From Rhytidiadelphus loreus (taxonomy: Eukaryota > Streptophyta > Bryopsida > Hypnales > Hylocomiaceae): DNA of 64,000 bases. The stretch's first letter is position 1. Each line of letters begins with the position of its first letter. The DNA is taken from assembly GCA_947034895.1 (NCBI GenBank), contig OX344761.1, positions 22,208,863 through 22,272,862 on the forward strand, read 5' to 3'. The position numbers and the translations under genes are program-made. Below, piece after piece: positions 26,267 through 39,016 of the stretch. The notes under the pieces were generated by a model. The model was not told the origin of the DNA and made no database searches. It worked only from the letters and a program-made list of their open reading frames with translations.

Positions 26267-26560
26267 CTAACATTGTTTGAAGTTGACATTGACGTCAATA
26301 ATCTCAGCCACTGAAGCAATTCTTTCTCCGGTTGTGGCAAGCCGGTCTCCATGGTGAGCAAGAGCCATAGCCAGGCGCTCAGATGTGTTGGTCATCATCT
26401 CACAAGTGTTGGTAAGGCGGTCTCCCTGTTGTGCCATTGTGGTCATCATATGATGGGCTATTTTCCCACTTTGATGAGCCATTGCTAAAGCTCCCAACAC
26501 CACAGCTCCTGCTATCACTACACATCCCCAGAATGCACCTGCAGGCTCTGGAACTGGCAT
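26267..26560 (-). CDS. Candidate small membrane-anchored helical protein (97 aa), function unknown
   Basis: From the ATG at 26560 the frame gives 97 residues. The N-terminus is MPVPEPAGAFWG, followed by a hydrophobic helix at about residues 12-29 (CVVIAGAVVLGALAMA). The rest is a long predicted helix with repeating units such as QGDRLTNT, TSERLAMALAHHGDRLATTG and ERIASVAEIID. The internal periodicity and single anchor are unusual for chance sequence. I do not recognise a family. It could be a lineage-specific gene or one exon of a larger gene. The window shows no clear 5' or 3' exon partner. Confidence 0.35.
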   Translation of the reverse strand: MPVPEPAGAFWGCVVIAGAVVLGALAMAHQSGKIAHHMMTTMAQQGDRLTNTCEMMTNTSERLAMALAHHGDRLATTGERIASVAEIIDVNVNFKQC

Positions 26561-29500
26561 CACTCATCAATCTCACAATGATAATAGTCTTGGCAAACCT
26601 GCAAACCACCCAGTGGCACTTCTTTTCATTATCATATGGCCATTACTTATCCCATGTAAAGAATTAAAATACAGGAATTTCTTAGGCAGTGAGGTTCACA
26701 TTTGCAGAACCAACTAATGTCAATTTTGTTGAGTAAGTTCATCCTAGTTTTCAGAGCTTTGTGTCACAATTTATGGTGCCCAGAATTGTGCCAATTCAAT
26801 TCCACAACACAAAACAGACAATAACTGCTCTACAATTTCACTCTTAGAGATGGGATTCATGCACATAAGTCCACTCAGAGGATCATTGAAAATTTAGGGA
26901 TTGAAGCTATCATTGTTACCACAGATCGTGCTGTGATTTAGAGAAATTGAAATCTGTTGTACAGGACCTTGAATCTGAAGAACACAATGGACAGGTCAGT
27001 CTCCACAATGTAAAAGAGATGTCAGTGGTGATAGTCTATGAAGAGAACCAAATGAATCAAAATGCCTTTAACTTCATCCACATTGTTTCTTTTCAAATGA
27101 GCCTTGCTGTGGATGGAGATGCAACAAGCCTTGAAATGACATGTCCGACATGCTTCCCTCTTGAAGAAGGCAAATGAAATTGTCCAGAATAATCATGAGC
27201 AGTTTCGGTTGTTGATCACATTCTCAGCATCATCATAAGCATCACAGCACTTCGTTTCGCCCTGTAACTTAATTGTTCACGCTGCTACAGCAACAGCAGC
27301 ATGCATGCTTATGGAATTCTGTCATATTTTGTTGTTATGCATTTTTGGATCTTACGACACAATGATCCATTTCAACAGCTGTGGCTGCACTGCACTTAAC
27401 ATCCCTCAGCTCTGTCACTTAACTTAGAGCATTTGCAGAGGAACGAACTTGGATTTTTTGAGGTGATGTGTTTGTGACCATGCGATGCTTGAGAGAGTTC
27501 AAATAGGAATGATGAAATTGGTCTTGCTTTTGAGGGGTGAAGGTTCCATGAGCTATAGAATGTTGGGACATATCAGACTTCATCTCAGACTGTAGACATT
27601 CCCAGGAAATATAATATCTCAAATTAATATGCAGATAGATACAGCAGTGAACAAGCTAACATATACAAAAACAAGTTCACGAGAAACAACAGGACAATAT
27701 TCACAGATGGAAATTTATAACTGTCCTGACACCCTCACTGCTTTGCTTTGTTCAAAGGAAAATTACTCACTCACATGAAGAAAAAAAATTAAATTTGAAG
27801 CAAGTTGTATGTCCCATATTAACTCAAATGGAAGCAGAGCAAAGAAAGCAAAACAATCTGTGGAGACCATAAAAATGAGGCATCTCACATACCATATCTG
27901 TGCTGTAGCATTTGAAAGGTAGAAAGTTTACAATAAACATCAATTTATTGGTACAATTCCTTTCTATTGGTACTTTCATGTGAGACTTCACTGGAAGTCA
28001 TGTCTGTTGCAATTTGACAACAAGAAAGTAACTTAAATCTGTTGGCATTCTCTCCCAACCCTAACCCTGTCTACAAGTTAGTTAGTTACCTTCTAACCTT
28101 AGTAAACTTCACACATCAGCGCAATACTACTTCAATTATGCAACCCCCACCTGTGCATTTCTAAATGCAAATTTTGTGATTGTGAAGTTACAGTAAAAAA
28201 TGTGCAAATACCTTAAAATTTGCATTTGAAAGTTTTGGGTTCAAGTTGAACTATGAATGCTTGAAACGCAAATTATAAAGAAATGATTGCATTAAGTAAG
28301 TGGATCTAATTAATTTACCTTAATATTTCTATTTTGATAGTTTGTTGAATAGAATGTAGCAGACTTGGGTGCTTTTTAATTACTTTATCTCCTATTTTTC
28401 ACCTCCATCGTGTTAATGCTATCTTGATACAATAGGGACTATATTACCTTGAAATTTAGCAAATCATCAATGGTAATTGTGTGTAGCAAGATAAAACTCT
28501 AATTTGATCCAAAAAAAATTGATTTGAATAAAAATTTTGAGTTCTTCCTTCATTGAGTTCTAAATCTTGCTAGGTACATTCATGAAAAAAGTTGAAAGCA
28601 AATTAGGAGTCTAACTTACTCGAAATTACCTTGGAATACAAGGAGGTCTAAAAACTTAGCAATACACTAGCAAGTTCAGGATAATTTCCTATACATTGAG
28701 ATTATTTAAAAAAAAAATACAAATAGTAAAAAGATGGATCTCGCCACCTTCTATAAGTCCTAATTTTCTCATAGTTATTAAGAAAAAATTATAATATACA
28801 ATTTAGATTATTTCTCCTTCCCCAGTATCCACAGCCTTTATTATTTCTTCTAAGTGAATGCATGCCACCACTCAAAAATTGCTTCCACTTCCAATACATG
28901 CTTCTCTTGTGAACGACAAAATTATAGTTTGTGAGTGTGTCCCTTGAGCCTTTGAATGGAAAATACAACTTCATAGTACTCAAAAGAAACTTATGTTTGC
29001 AAATGTAACTTGCAATAGAAAAACAAATAAAATATGTCTACTTTCTCATTATCATGAAATAAGTGCAAAATTAAATGATTTTGGAAAATTACGTGTTATT
29101 CCTTTCTACGTGTAAGAGCATAATTTTATTTTTCAAAACACCCCATGTATGTGTACATGTACTTCCTATTGCAATAGGGACAATAAGTGTATGACCTAGC
29201 ATGGTCCAAGCAAACCTTACAAAGCGCCCCATGCACTACTTGAAGGATAGCAATATTCTCTATTCAATTCTAAAAAGAAACTTCTTGGGCAATTGCATAA
29301 AAAATGTTCACATAATTTCATAAGGAATTGTAGATGTGTCATCAACCTCATGGAATTCTCACTCTTGTTGCATTTTTCCATATACATGACATACATATTC
29401 ACACACAATGGACATGTCTATCAGAAAAAGAAACACTCAATAAATAAAATAAAATACTCCAAAGCTCGAAGCCCCATGAACTTTGTACACAGTACATCCC

Positions 29501-29974
29501 CTCAGTGCGGGCACAATCACCCCAAACATTGTGAGAAGTATTAGTGACAAGATCTTCCTACACTAAGTGTTTTCAAATGGATGGGAAGCTACCAACAATA
29601 ACACAACAGTAAGTACCACTCCTAGTAAAACATGAAAGTCTATGGAAATGATGTTGAAAATCTCACTCTAACTTCAAGTGTGCCCATCAATTCTCCTTCC
29701 ACACCACTTGTATCCTTCTTTGTCCTCCTCCAATCTTCCAAAGCCTCTTGGAACACTAGTTTTGCCTCTCCAATGAACAACAAATTTTCAATCTCCAAGT
29801 AAGAGAAGACCAATTTATCTTCTTCTATAAGTTATAGAAAACCAAGTCAAGCCTACAAAAGAGTGTAGTAGAAAAGATAGAGTTTTCAATCCAGATGTGA
29901 CGTAAGTTATTTGTGACGTAAGTCATGACTTGTCAATATTATGTCTTAATACAAACAATTAAAAATAAAAATTA

Positions 29975-30150
29975 TAATCCAAGTGTCGATGAAGTTCATT
30001 AGGTCTATATTTTGTGTCCATCAAGTTAGACAACCAGTGAATTTGTTGAGGTGGAAATTGTTGAGCCATTTAGTCAAACAATCATATCCAACCAAATGGC
30101 CAGATTGCAACTACTTTCAACCACATTTTTTCTTGACAGACGTTGGAACT
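29975..30150. repeat. Dispersed repeat block, copy 1
   Basis: It shares long runs with 33455-33610: GATGAAGTTCATTAGGTC, ATATTTTGTGT, ATTGTTGAGCCATTTAGTCA-like text, and CAACCACATTTTTTCTTGAC-like text. Copies differ by substitutions and small gaps. Probably a piece of an old transposable element; the class could not be determined. Confidence 0.5.
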
Positions 30151-33100
30151 TGGAGAGATCACTCCTTATAATTTAAGATATATTCCTGAGTTAAGAAGGA
30201 ATTTGATGTGGAGATATTTACTTTAATTATTGCATTTAAGATGACCATATTTTTACACAAAAGGGCATATTTCGAGGCATATTTTCAATACCCTACAATT
30301 TTTATAAATTCATTCATGCAAGTTTTTAAGTGGGGCTATCTTACATATAAAATTTAAGTGTCCAATTTTCTCCCGCCCCTACCCTTTTCACAGATTTTTT
30401 CTTGCATCTACTACATCTATGTATGGGATATACATTGTCAAATCAACAATAATCAATTGAATTTAAGTAGTAATTTTTAAATTCTAAAGGTCAATAACGC
30501 CAATTGTCTATTGAATGAACAATTGGAACTCCATGTACGTTCCTATGAAGTCAATTTTCGTCAGATGTTCATAAAATTTTGACACAAGATGTGAACATAT
30601 AGCCTCTTAGTATAAATATAATTTTTTTCTGCCCTAAAATTTTTTGGCAGCCCTTGCAATTTGGGCATCTTTGGGGCATTTTTTGCAAAAACTCTCATCA
30701 ACTATTGAAATTTGACATTTATGTTACTAATAAAATATGACATACAATTGTCAAAAACAATTTAGTTCTCAAATCACATTGTCAGAGGAGTCAAACTTTA
30801 TTAGCTATGTTAGGGTGACTTCAAGAAAAAACATTTTCTTCTAACCTCAAGCCCTATTATCTTGCAATATGTGAAGTCAAAGTTCTTCAAATTTTTCTAA
30901 ATGTTTGTCTCTAATTTTTAGCCATTTGGATTTCAAATTAGAAAAATATCTCATTGCACAAAAAATCATCAAAAGACTAGTGTATTGCCTATGCACTTAA
31001 CTTCTTTGCATTGCAGGTTGATTCAAATTCTTCATAAATAAACCTAACATCATATAAATAGTCAAAATCCTTGTTTTTGTATAGACCAAAAAATTTACTC
31101 TGAGAGGGCTTGAAGTCTATTGATCCTAGTTCGCAGGAATGAAAATAAAGTTTTTTTTCTCATTTCAAACATTATAATCTTTCAATCCACGTAGTCAAAT
31201 GGGCTAAAATTGTTTCAAGACATTGCCATAATTATACAATACACTTTCATATAGTTGAATTTTTTTTAAATAATTTTTTATTTTAGACAATGCATCAAAA
31301 ATAGGCAATTTTGGATTTTTCCTCTTCCAAAACATCCTCTAGTCTTTAGGGGTTAATAACATTGAACACTTTAGAATTCATAACGGAACTATCCCATAAA
31401 AATCTCATTCAATATGAGTGTGATTAATACTTGGAGGAGTCATTTAGAGTGTCCATTAGAAATCACGTGGGACCAAACCTTTGGACTCCCTATATACTTT
31501 TTGAATTTTAAATAAAACAAAATTAAAAAAACATGAATAGATTTTCCTACTTTGAAAGTTTATGTTTTGAATTATTGATATTTTTATTTGTTAATAATAA
31601 TTAGTTACAAATTTTTGAAGTAAAAAGATACACTATAGAATTGAAAAATAACTTTCACACCCCTATATTATATAAGAAAAAATTGTCTAAAAATGAACAA
31701 AAAATTCCTAAAAATAATTCATTATTGAAAGTTCATTTTGAGTTGAATATTGACTCAATGATCATCTAAATGTGTCCTCTATAATTATTTGAGTTGAAAA
31801 ACATGCCATTTTAGTTCATTTTCAACCTCTTCTAGAAATTATTTCATATTTTATTTGAGTTGGAAAATTTTGGCAATAGAAAGCTATAGTCATTATTAAA
31901 CAATGTTCAAAATTTTAGATTGAAATTATAGTTTATTAGAAACCACTTGTTCGCACGTGGTTTGTTATAGTAAAACTAAGTGCACCCCCCGAGGATTAAT
32001 ATATATGGCTTCAAAGATTAAAATTAAGTGAACAATAAATTTTATCCTCATATTATATAATTTTTAGTTTGTTGAATCCACTAAGGTAAACCTCCCTATT
32101 CAAACAATGTGACAATTTTGCCACTTTTAGTTGATGTCTTACATTTACATTTACATTTTTCTTTATATATACACTACAAGTACCATGGCACAATTTTAGT
32201 CGACCATCCTTCATTGTAGGTTTCTTGACTATGTCCATTTTGTCATCTATATGAATTTATTTGTCAACATCTATACTTATCATACTATGAAAACTTTGCA
32301 TGGCTTCTATTTGTCAAAGCTAACTTATTAATAAAAATTCATATTATATGATGCTTTTATATATATTAGAGTGTGTAGCATTTCATGAACCCTTTAGTAG
32401 TTCTATAAATTATATAGAATTTTCCCCCTTTGAATTAAAAGAACCCTATCTTTTAACTCACGTAGTTTTCTTAAAACCCTAAATTATCTCCTCAAGCGTT
32501 GGGATAGAAGATGGACATTATGAGTTATGACAAACATAACCATTATTCTTGTTTAAATCATTTAGCCTAGTTATTGATAGCCCTTTTCTACTGATGACAA
32601 GAGAAGAAAGGGTGTAGAATAAACTACCATTTACTAGATAGATCTAACAATTTAGATAGCAAACATCCCCTAAAATGCATAGTAATCGCACAACATCTGA
32701 ACTTTGGGAATGGTTAGCCATTTTACAAACATCCATCCACTTGTGCATATAGTTTAATTAGCCTCTTGACCCACCTAAGTTTAATCCACCAAGTTCCAAC
32801 TATACTAACTTAGACTCTTGCTTTGCCCGTGGCTTTGCCTCCCAACTAATTAACGCATTGTCGCTTCCCCTAGACATCACAATTGCTACTGCAAACAAAT
32901 CAAGCAGAGTCAGTTGAGGAATCCTTCTTGTTGAATTGGTTACTCTGAGTTTGCTTGTGGTGATGGTCTAATTCATGTAATAATTGCTATCGAGGTTTGG
33001 ATTTTTCCCCAATTTCTTTATGAATGTAGGTTTTCACCTAATTTTCTATTTTCAAAGTGTGATGTATTGAATGGCATGAAAGAGGCAACATATAGAGTGT

Positions 33101-33454
33101 AAATGCTTCGAATAAAGGGGCCTCACGTATTTCAATTCACAATTGACATGGCCACCATTTTTGAAAAGAATGAGCCCATGAGTTTTTGGATAAATTAGTT
33201 TCTTGTGATCTTGTCCCTTGTCTTCTTCACAACAATTTTCATTTGGTCTTACTTCATGATCTTCTATGGATTTGGGTGATTCAAAGGTGGAGTTGTTCAT
33301 AAATTTGTCAAGCCCTTCTTCTATTGGAATTTCATGTGTGCTATGAAACCATGGTGTAATAGTATATTCATTCATGCAATATTATAGCTAACCCTAATGT
33401 TCTTGCATGATTCTAATGTAATGTACAAAGATAAACACTTGGATCAACCACAAC

Positions 33455-33610
33455 TTTTTATCCAAGCATGGATGAAGTTTATTAGGTCCATATTTTGTGT
33501 TCATTGAGCTTGATGGCCTCAAAAACTATTGAGCCATTCAATCAAACAATCATGTCCTTCTAAGTTGTAACTATTTTCATCCACATTCTCTCCTGATAGA
33601 TGTTGCGGTT
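33455..33610. repeat. Dispersed repeat block, copy 2
   Basis: Diverged direct copy of the block at 29975-30150. The downstream motif GTCATTTAGCCTAATATTTG (from about 33647) also has a counterpart near 32557, so the surroundings form a mosaic of related old insertions. Confidence 0.5.
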
Positions 33611-33889
33611 GAGGGTTGATGTTATGATAGACATAACAACATTCTTAAGTCATTTAGCCTAATATTTGATAGTGATTTTTCTACTAGTGATAGGAAAAGA
33701 AAGGATGTATTAGATTGTATGTAAAATACTACAATTCTTGGTTCTTACTATCATTCAATCTTTAAAACTCTACCCTACTTGAAAAAAGCACAAATATGCA
33801 ATAACCTTGCTCAAGGCAAGGTAGGCAAAGAGAAAGAGAAGAGAACGGCCAGGCCTATTCAAAAGTTTTGAGTATTAAGCTTAAATATT

Positions 33890-34130
33890 GTATGTACTTG
33901 TTCTTCCCCGTTTTTTCCCACTGGATTGGAGTGCCCCTTGGCTGATTTCTTCTTAGAGAATGGCCAGGCCTTCCCTACTATAGACACCGGTGGCCGCGGC
34001 ATCTCATACGGGCATACGGCTCCCCCTATGTATTGGGCGTGGTCGTGTTTGCCTGGTCTCCCTCGGTCGGCCCGCTGGTAGCGGTCCCCCATGTGGCTGA
34101 GAATACTCCATAGAATCTCACAATTCATTT
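33890..34130. other. GC-rich island in AT-rich spacer
   Basis: A short tract of clearly higher GC, with strings such as CACCGGTGGCCGCGGCATC and CCCGCTGGTAGCGGTCCCCC, stands out from flanking AT-rich DNA. The minus strand is open for 89 codons (33859-34128), but no domain is recognisable. It could be a fragment of a retroelement, an organelle-derived insertion or an isolated exon. Confidence 0.3.
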
Positions 34131-36328
34131 ATTACATTTGCATTCTTTCTTTTGGAGGATATAGAGGAGGCTCCTAAACTTAAATACAAGTGTCTTATTT
34201 GAAGCTTGCATAGGTGTGTTGAAAAATTGTTGAAAGGAATGTGGGTCTTGACTTTATCCCTTTGAATATATGTTGCTTATAAATGTATGCATTGATTGAC
34301 ATGTTCTTGAAGTTGTAGTAAAGATTCTTGGAAATATTAGATGTATGCCACATTGATTTCAATGAAAAAGAGTAGGTGTGTATTATGTGCTAATTAGAAT
34401 GTGTATTTTCATTTTGAGCATGACAATTTAGTTGTTTCTATTTATGACCTTGAAAGTGCAATGAGATTATTTCTTGAGGTCAAATTTTTATTTTTTTGGA
34501 AAGATTCACATCATGTTGTCAAATTTGTAATGAATCATACTTGGGATCAATTTAGTTTGTTCTTTGACTTGATTTACAAATGCATGTGTGGCAATTTATG
34601 TAACCATACATTTTCAAGTCAATAATTTTCTCAAGTACAAGGTAGGCTTCAAGGCACTATGACTACAGCAACTTGAAACCTGTTTGTTATCTACCTACTA
34701 TTGCAAGCCCCCTGCTTCAACAAAAAACACCCAAGTTAAGTAAAGATGCCCATAAATGATAAAGACCCCCTTCCTCCAAAACACTCTAAAGATTTCAGTT
34801 GGGAGCCTTGTAGCTGGGATCCAACAACAATGAGTTTGCAAACTGTAGGAGACCTCCTGTCCAGGTGGCTAACCATGGAGCCATTGGAGGGCATGCAGTT
34901 CACAAGTAAGCCTCCCACTCCATCCTCTCCATCCACCTTTTGTCTTTGCCTATTCAACCTCTTGCCCACCCAACTTGCCTTGGCCATACCCCAAATATCC
35001 TAACTCAAAAACTTTTGAATAAGATATCTCAAAATCTAACCATTAGATTTGAGTTTGTTTTTTCACGTGACCATTGAGATGAAAACCCCTACCATATGTG
35101 AAAAATTTGAGAACATCTAGTAAAAATTGACTTTATATGACCCTACCCAAGTCCTCAAGTGTCCATTGAATGGACACTTGGTCCTTTAGGGGTTAAACTC
35201 TACATTCATGAAACATGAGTATGAGTTATATTTTTATTTTTTTCTAGACTATCAAAACACTACACATTAATTTTTTTTTTCAACTCACAAATTAAGCATT
35301 TGCATAAATTTTCAAACAATTGGTTCTCCAACATAATATATATAATCCTTTCACTTTAGGCATTGAATACCATGCCTCCCTCAATTGCTAGTAGTTCTCA
35401 TCGCACATGAGTCTCAAATCCATAGTGAGCAGAACTAAGCATGGGTGAATTCTTTGGCCCTCTAAGAAACATGACTTGGATGTCGTGCTACTCTTTGAAT
35501 CACGTATTGGTCAATAAGCTCCTCCTTGTCAATTGGTCCATTGACTATTAGAATTTGTCAAAGGCTAAAGAACCTTTGTCTAGCTACATTTCCTCTCCTA
35601 AACTACATTTTAGTAAGAAATAACATTCATAAACAACATCATTCTCACAAAAAAATGTTCAAGAACCAAATGTTGCTTCAATGTTCTCAATGTAGTTCTT
35701 ACATTTGTTCCCAAATGAAGGCATTGTCCCATAATATTAGTCCAAGTAGAGGGGGAGAGAAGGTATATTATATATATTGTATGAAGTTCTAATCTACAAT
35801 TTTCTAAGTATGTACTTTATTGTGTTGTACTTTCTACATTTAGGTATATATAATATGGTGTTATATAACATATAATATAATGTGATCATGTATGAAATAA
35901 TAAATTATTATTACTATTGTTAAGTATTGTACAAACAATGCTACAATTATACTACTTGATATTTATTGGAAATGTTCTACATTAGTAGCAATCTAGAAGG
36001 AACATTTTTAACAACATTTCTAACTTGAGCTTAGTCTTGACACCTCCAAAGTGTTAAAAGCAATGTCTAAGTAGTGGCTAAGCCCTCCAAAATGTAGTAA
36101 TGATTGGTAGGTTGCCAGAGTGCCATGCTATAGAAATTAGATGGCAATGGGGAACAATGGAACAGACTAAATTTGTATTGACGTACTATCACACATATAA
36201 GAGTGTATTGAGAAAGATGAAATTCTAAAGACATGATGGAGAAGTCAACAAGGCTTTGCATGAAGAATGCAAAGTGAGACAAAGTTATAGAATTGATAGG
36301 AAATAAGATTGAAGCAAATACTAAGTAG

Positions 36329-36574
36329 ATGGTCAATTTTGTTAAAATGGCGGTATTCCGCATGCCATTTTAATGGAATATCTTCTACAAATGGAGAATA
36401 AGTGTGCTACAATAGGGTCATACATGTGCCAATTTTATGCCTAGCACATTCAAATCACTCCTAGTTCACGCATTTCCACTCCCCTCAGACAATCTTTCCA
36501 TTGTTTTCATTCTTTCAATGGTTTCATTTTGTGCCATTTTAATGGAATACCGCCATTTTAACGAAATTGACCAT
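36329..36574. mobile_element. MITE with about 31-bp terminal inverted repeats and GTAG flanks (246 bp)
   Basis: The left end starts ATGGTCAATTTTGTTAAAA and continues with TGGCGGTATTCC; the right end is the near-perfect reverse complement (GGAATACCGCCATTTTAACG then AAATTGACCAT). GTAG occurs immediately outside both ends (36325-36328 and 36575-36578), consistent with a 4-bp target duplication. No coding capacity. Confidence 0.7.
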
Positions 36575-36888
36575 GTAGGCAAAGATAGTCATAGAACTAC
36601 ATTGTAGTTTCAAGATAAGATAAGATAAATAATAATAAAAGTTGGTTCCAAAATTTTAGAAAAATCATTTTTCAAATAAATAAAATTTTATGGTTAAAAA
36701 AAGATATTGTCAAAAAAACAATATTTTTTAGAATCTATTGAACCCTATTTTTAGAAGAAAAAAAAATTATTCAACAAAATGGTGTTGACTATGCCCTACA
36801 GTTTTAGTCGTGTATGTGCATGACTAGTGACAACACTATGTGGATGTACTACTTGCAATCTCTCACAAGAAAAAAGAAAATGCTTACC

Positions 36889-37802
36889 TTAACCCCTAAA
36901 GTAGCAAGGGGACACTTGAGATTTTGGGCAGGCTTGTGTGACCTCAAATTTTGACTTGATTTCTTAAAAAAAAATTTGAAGATAGGAAATCACATCAGCT
37001 TTCTAAAAATACAATTTTTTTTCCAATTGGTGCCCACGAGCAAAAGTTATGCCACCCAAAGTTTAAAAAGCAATTCGCTGGGCAGAAATAAAAAAACACC
37101 AAAAAAATATTTTTATTAATTTTTAATTTTTTTCTGAAAGATTATGTTTTTGTCTACATTTGAAGCTTTGGTTCATTCTATTTGGACTAATAATGAGAAA
37201 GTTATGGACAATCTCATTTTTCGGGCAATCTACTCATCTTCAGAAAAAGAAAACCCTTTTAGAATTCATTTCTGAATGCAATTTTTAGTTTTTTTCAATT
37301 TTTAGTTTTTGGTAGGGTGGAGTTTGCTTGATAGAAGAGTCTCACTGTTGGGATTATGATGTTTCAATTCCATCTTAGAGCTATTAACAATTTATTGTTT
37401 CGTTCAATCTTGGACCTACTTCTACTTAACAATTTTTTAATGAATGAAAATCAAGTTTTCTTTTTCTGAATTTTTTCCTCAACTCTCAACTCAAATGTTC
37501 AAAAAAAAATTTAACTTTATGAACTGTAGTGCAAGAAAAATCCACAAATGGCGATCAAAGTCATTTGAAATTGCAAGCTAGCATTCAAAAAAAATTCTTT
37601 TTCTAACTTCAAATGTTAATATCTTCTCATCCGTACGGTCAAACTTCATGAAATTTTTACCACATAATACAAGACAAGTTAAGTACAAGATCCTACGGTT
37701 ATATTCTTAAAAATAAAAATTGGTTTATTGGGTGATCGTAGCAAAAATGGCAATTTTCAGTGGTTTTGGAGCCAGAAAAAGCCTTGGTATTTTAGGGGTT
37801 AA
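36889..37802. mobile_element. TTAA-flanked non-autonomous transposon (914 bp)
   Basis: The termini are TTAACCCCTAAAGTAGCAAG on the left and, read inward from the right, TTAACCCCTAAAATACCAAG. TTAA forms the outermost four bases on both sides, as expected for a TTAA target duplication. The interior is AT-rich and non-coding, with segments shared with the 5838-6770 element. Ends and target resemble piggyBac-like elements, which are scarce in plants. The superfamily assignment is inference. Confidence 0.7.
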
Positions 37803-39016
37803 GACAAAGGCGCAAACTATCACCTTGGTTTGACTTCACCATCTACAAACTTGTCATTTTGTTCTAAGGATGCTAAATGTTAAATTGCATCCTTTATTTC
37901 TTGATTGGTTAATTTTGTAATTATCTTTTCTCTTGCTAAACTTGAAGTCTTTGTTTTCCTATAAGGAACTCAAATGTGCTAGATTTAATCATCTAATAGT
38001 AAATAAGAATTTAGTTTCCAGAATAGAAATTTTAGAGTGGGACTAGCCCTTATAATAAATGCAAGGGTGCAATATAATAGTCTACCCACATTCAAATGCA
38101 ATGCACAACTAAGCTTCTAATTCCAAGCTTACTAAAGTAGCATTAAGGTAACTACACCTAAATGTGTCAAGGAAAAGCAATTAAACATTGTTGCTATTGT
38201 TAAATTACCTATTTTCTAGTTGAATTTTGTTGGAAGTCAAAAGAGTATTCTAGATTCTCTTCTTATACATTTATTGGACACCAAAGTAAGGTAGAACTTC
38301 CTAATGCCACCATCCACCCAATTCACTAAAGTACCTAGATAACAAATTTGTGTGGTAATGACAATTCTACCTTAAAATGGTATGGAATATTCTACATCCA
38401 AAACTACTTCATAAGTAGCTAAGTGGACAAGTGGAGGCTCAATGTGATGAGCAGGGTGCATGAAGGAAAGGCAGTGGGCATGAAGGCTACTGAATGTTAC
38501 GTTACATGAGAACTTAGTACGCAGTACAAAACAGGAAATTGCCTTCCCTTTAAAAGTTAGATACAGGCCACAATGTTCCATCTAATCTTGTGAAAAAATC
38601 CTGATCACCGCTTCTGAAATAGGCAAAATCATATATTCTACAATGAAATTCTGAAAAGTTGGGGGCTACCTCAGTTTTGAGTGCACTGTGCGCAAGTGTA
38701 AAGCAATGCTCCTACTGACTATTATCCAGAGCAGCTACGTCCCGAGCCTAGCAGGATTACCTTACTGCATTACAAACACCACAGGGACTAGCTGCAATAG
38801 AATGCTCTATTCTAACATGCTGATTGCACCTTAAAGCGGATCCCCACAGTTCTTCATGAGGATGCTGCCTTCAACGGTGTACCTAGAGTTCTCTGCTGCA
38901 CCACCTCAGTGAGGTAGGTGACTAGTTCATGTCATGAGTTTCTTTGAAATCCCAAAAGACAACTCGTTGGTGAGGTGTCACCTTGCTATTACATCATACA
39001 ATGAAGGTCGCCAATT
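37803..39016. other. Intergenic DNA and probable 3' UTR of the RRM gene
   Basis: The RRM gene stops at 39017 on the minus strand, so the adjacent part should hold its 3' UTR. Further left the sequence is AT-rich with no supported gene; the 69-codon minus frame at 38372-38581 has no domain. Confidence 0.35.

Larger units (their letters stand above)
26561..36328. other. Long AT-rich repeat-filled spacer without recognised genes
   Basis: About 9.8 kb of mostly AT-rich sequence. Open frames are short (at most about 107 codons) and none shows a domain. It contains two related but diverged blocks (29975-30150 and 33455-33610), right-hand termini of the form CTTTAGGGGTTAA at 31344-31356 and 35184-35196, and a GC-rich island at 33890-34130, each treated separately. 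I see nothing else that can be supported. Confidence 0.35.
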
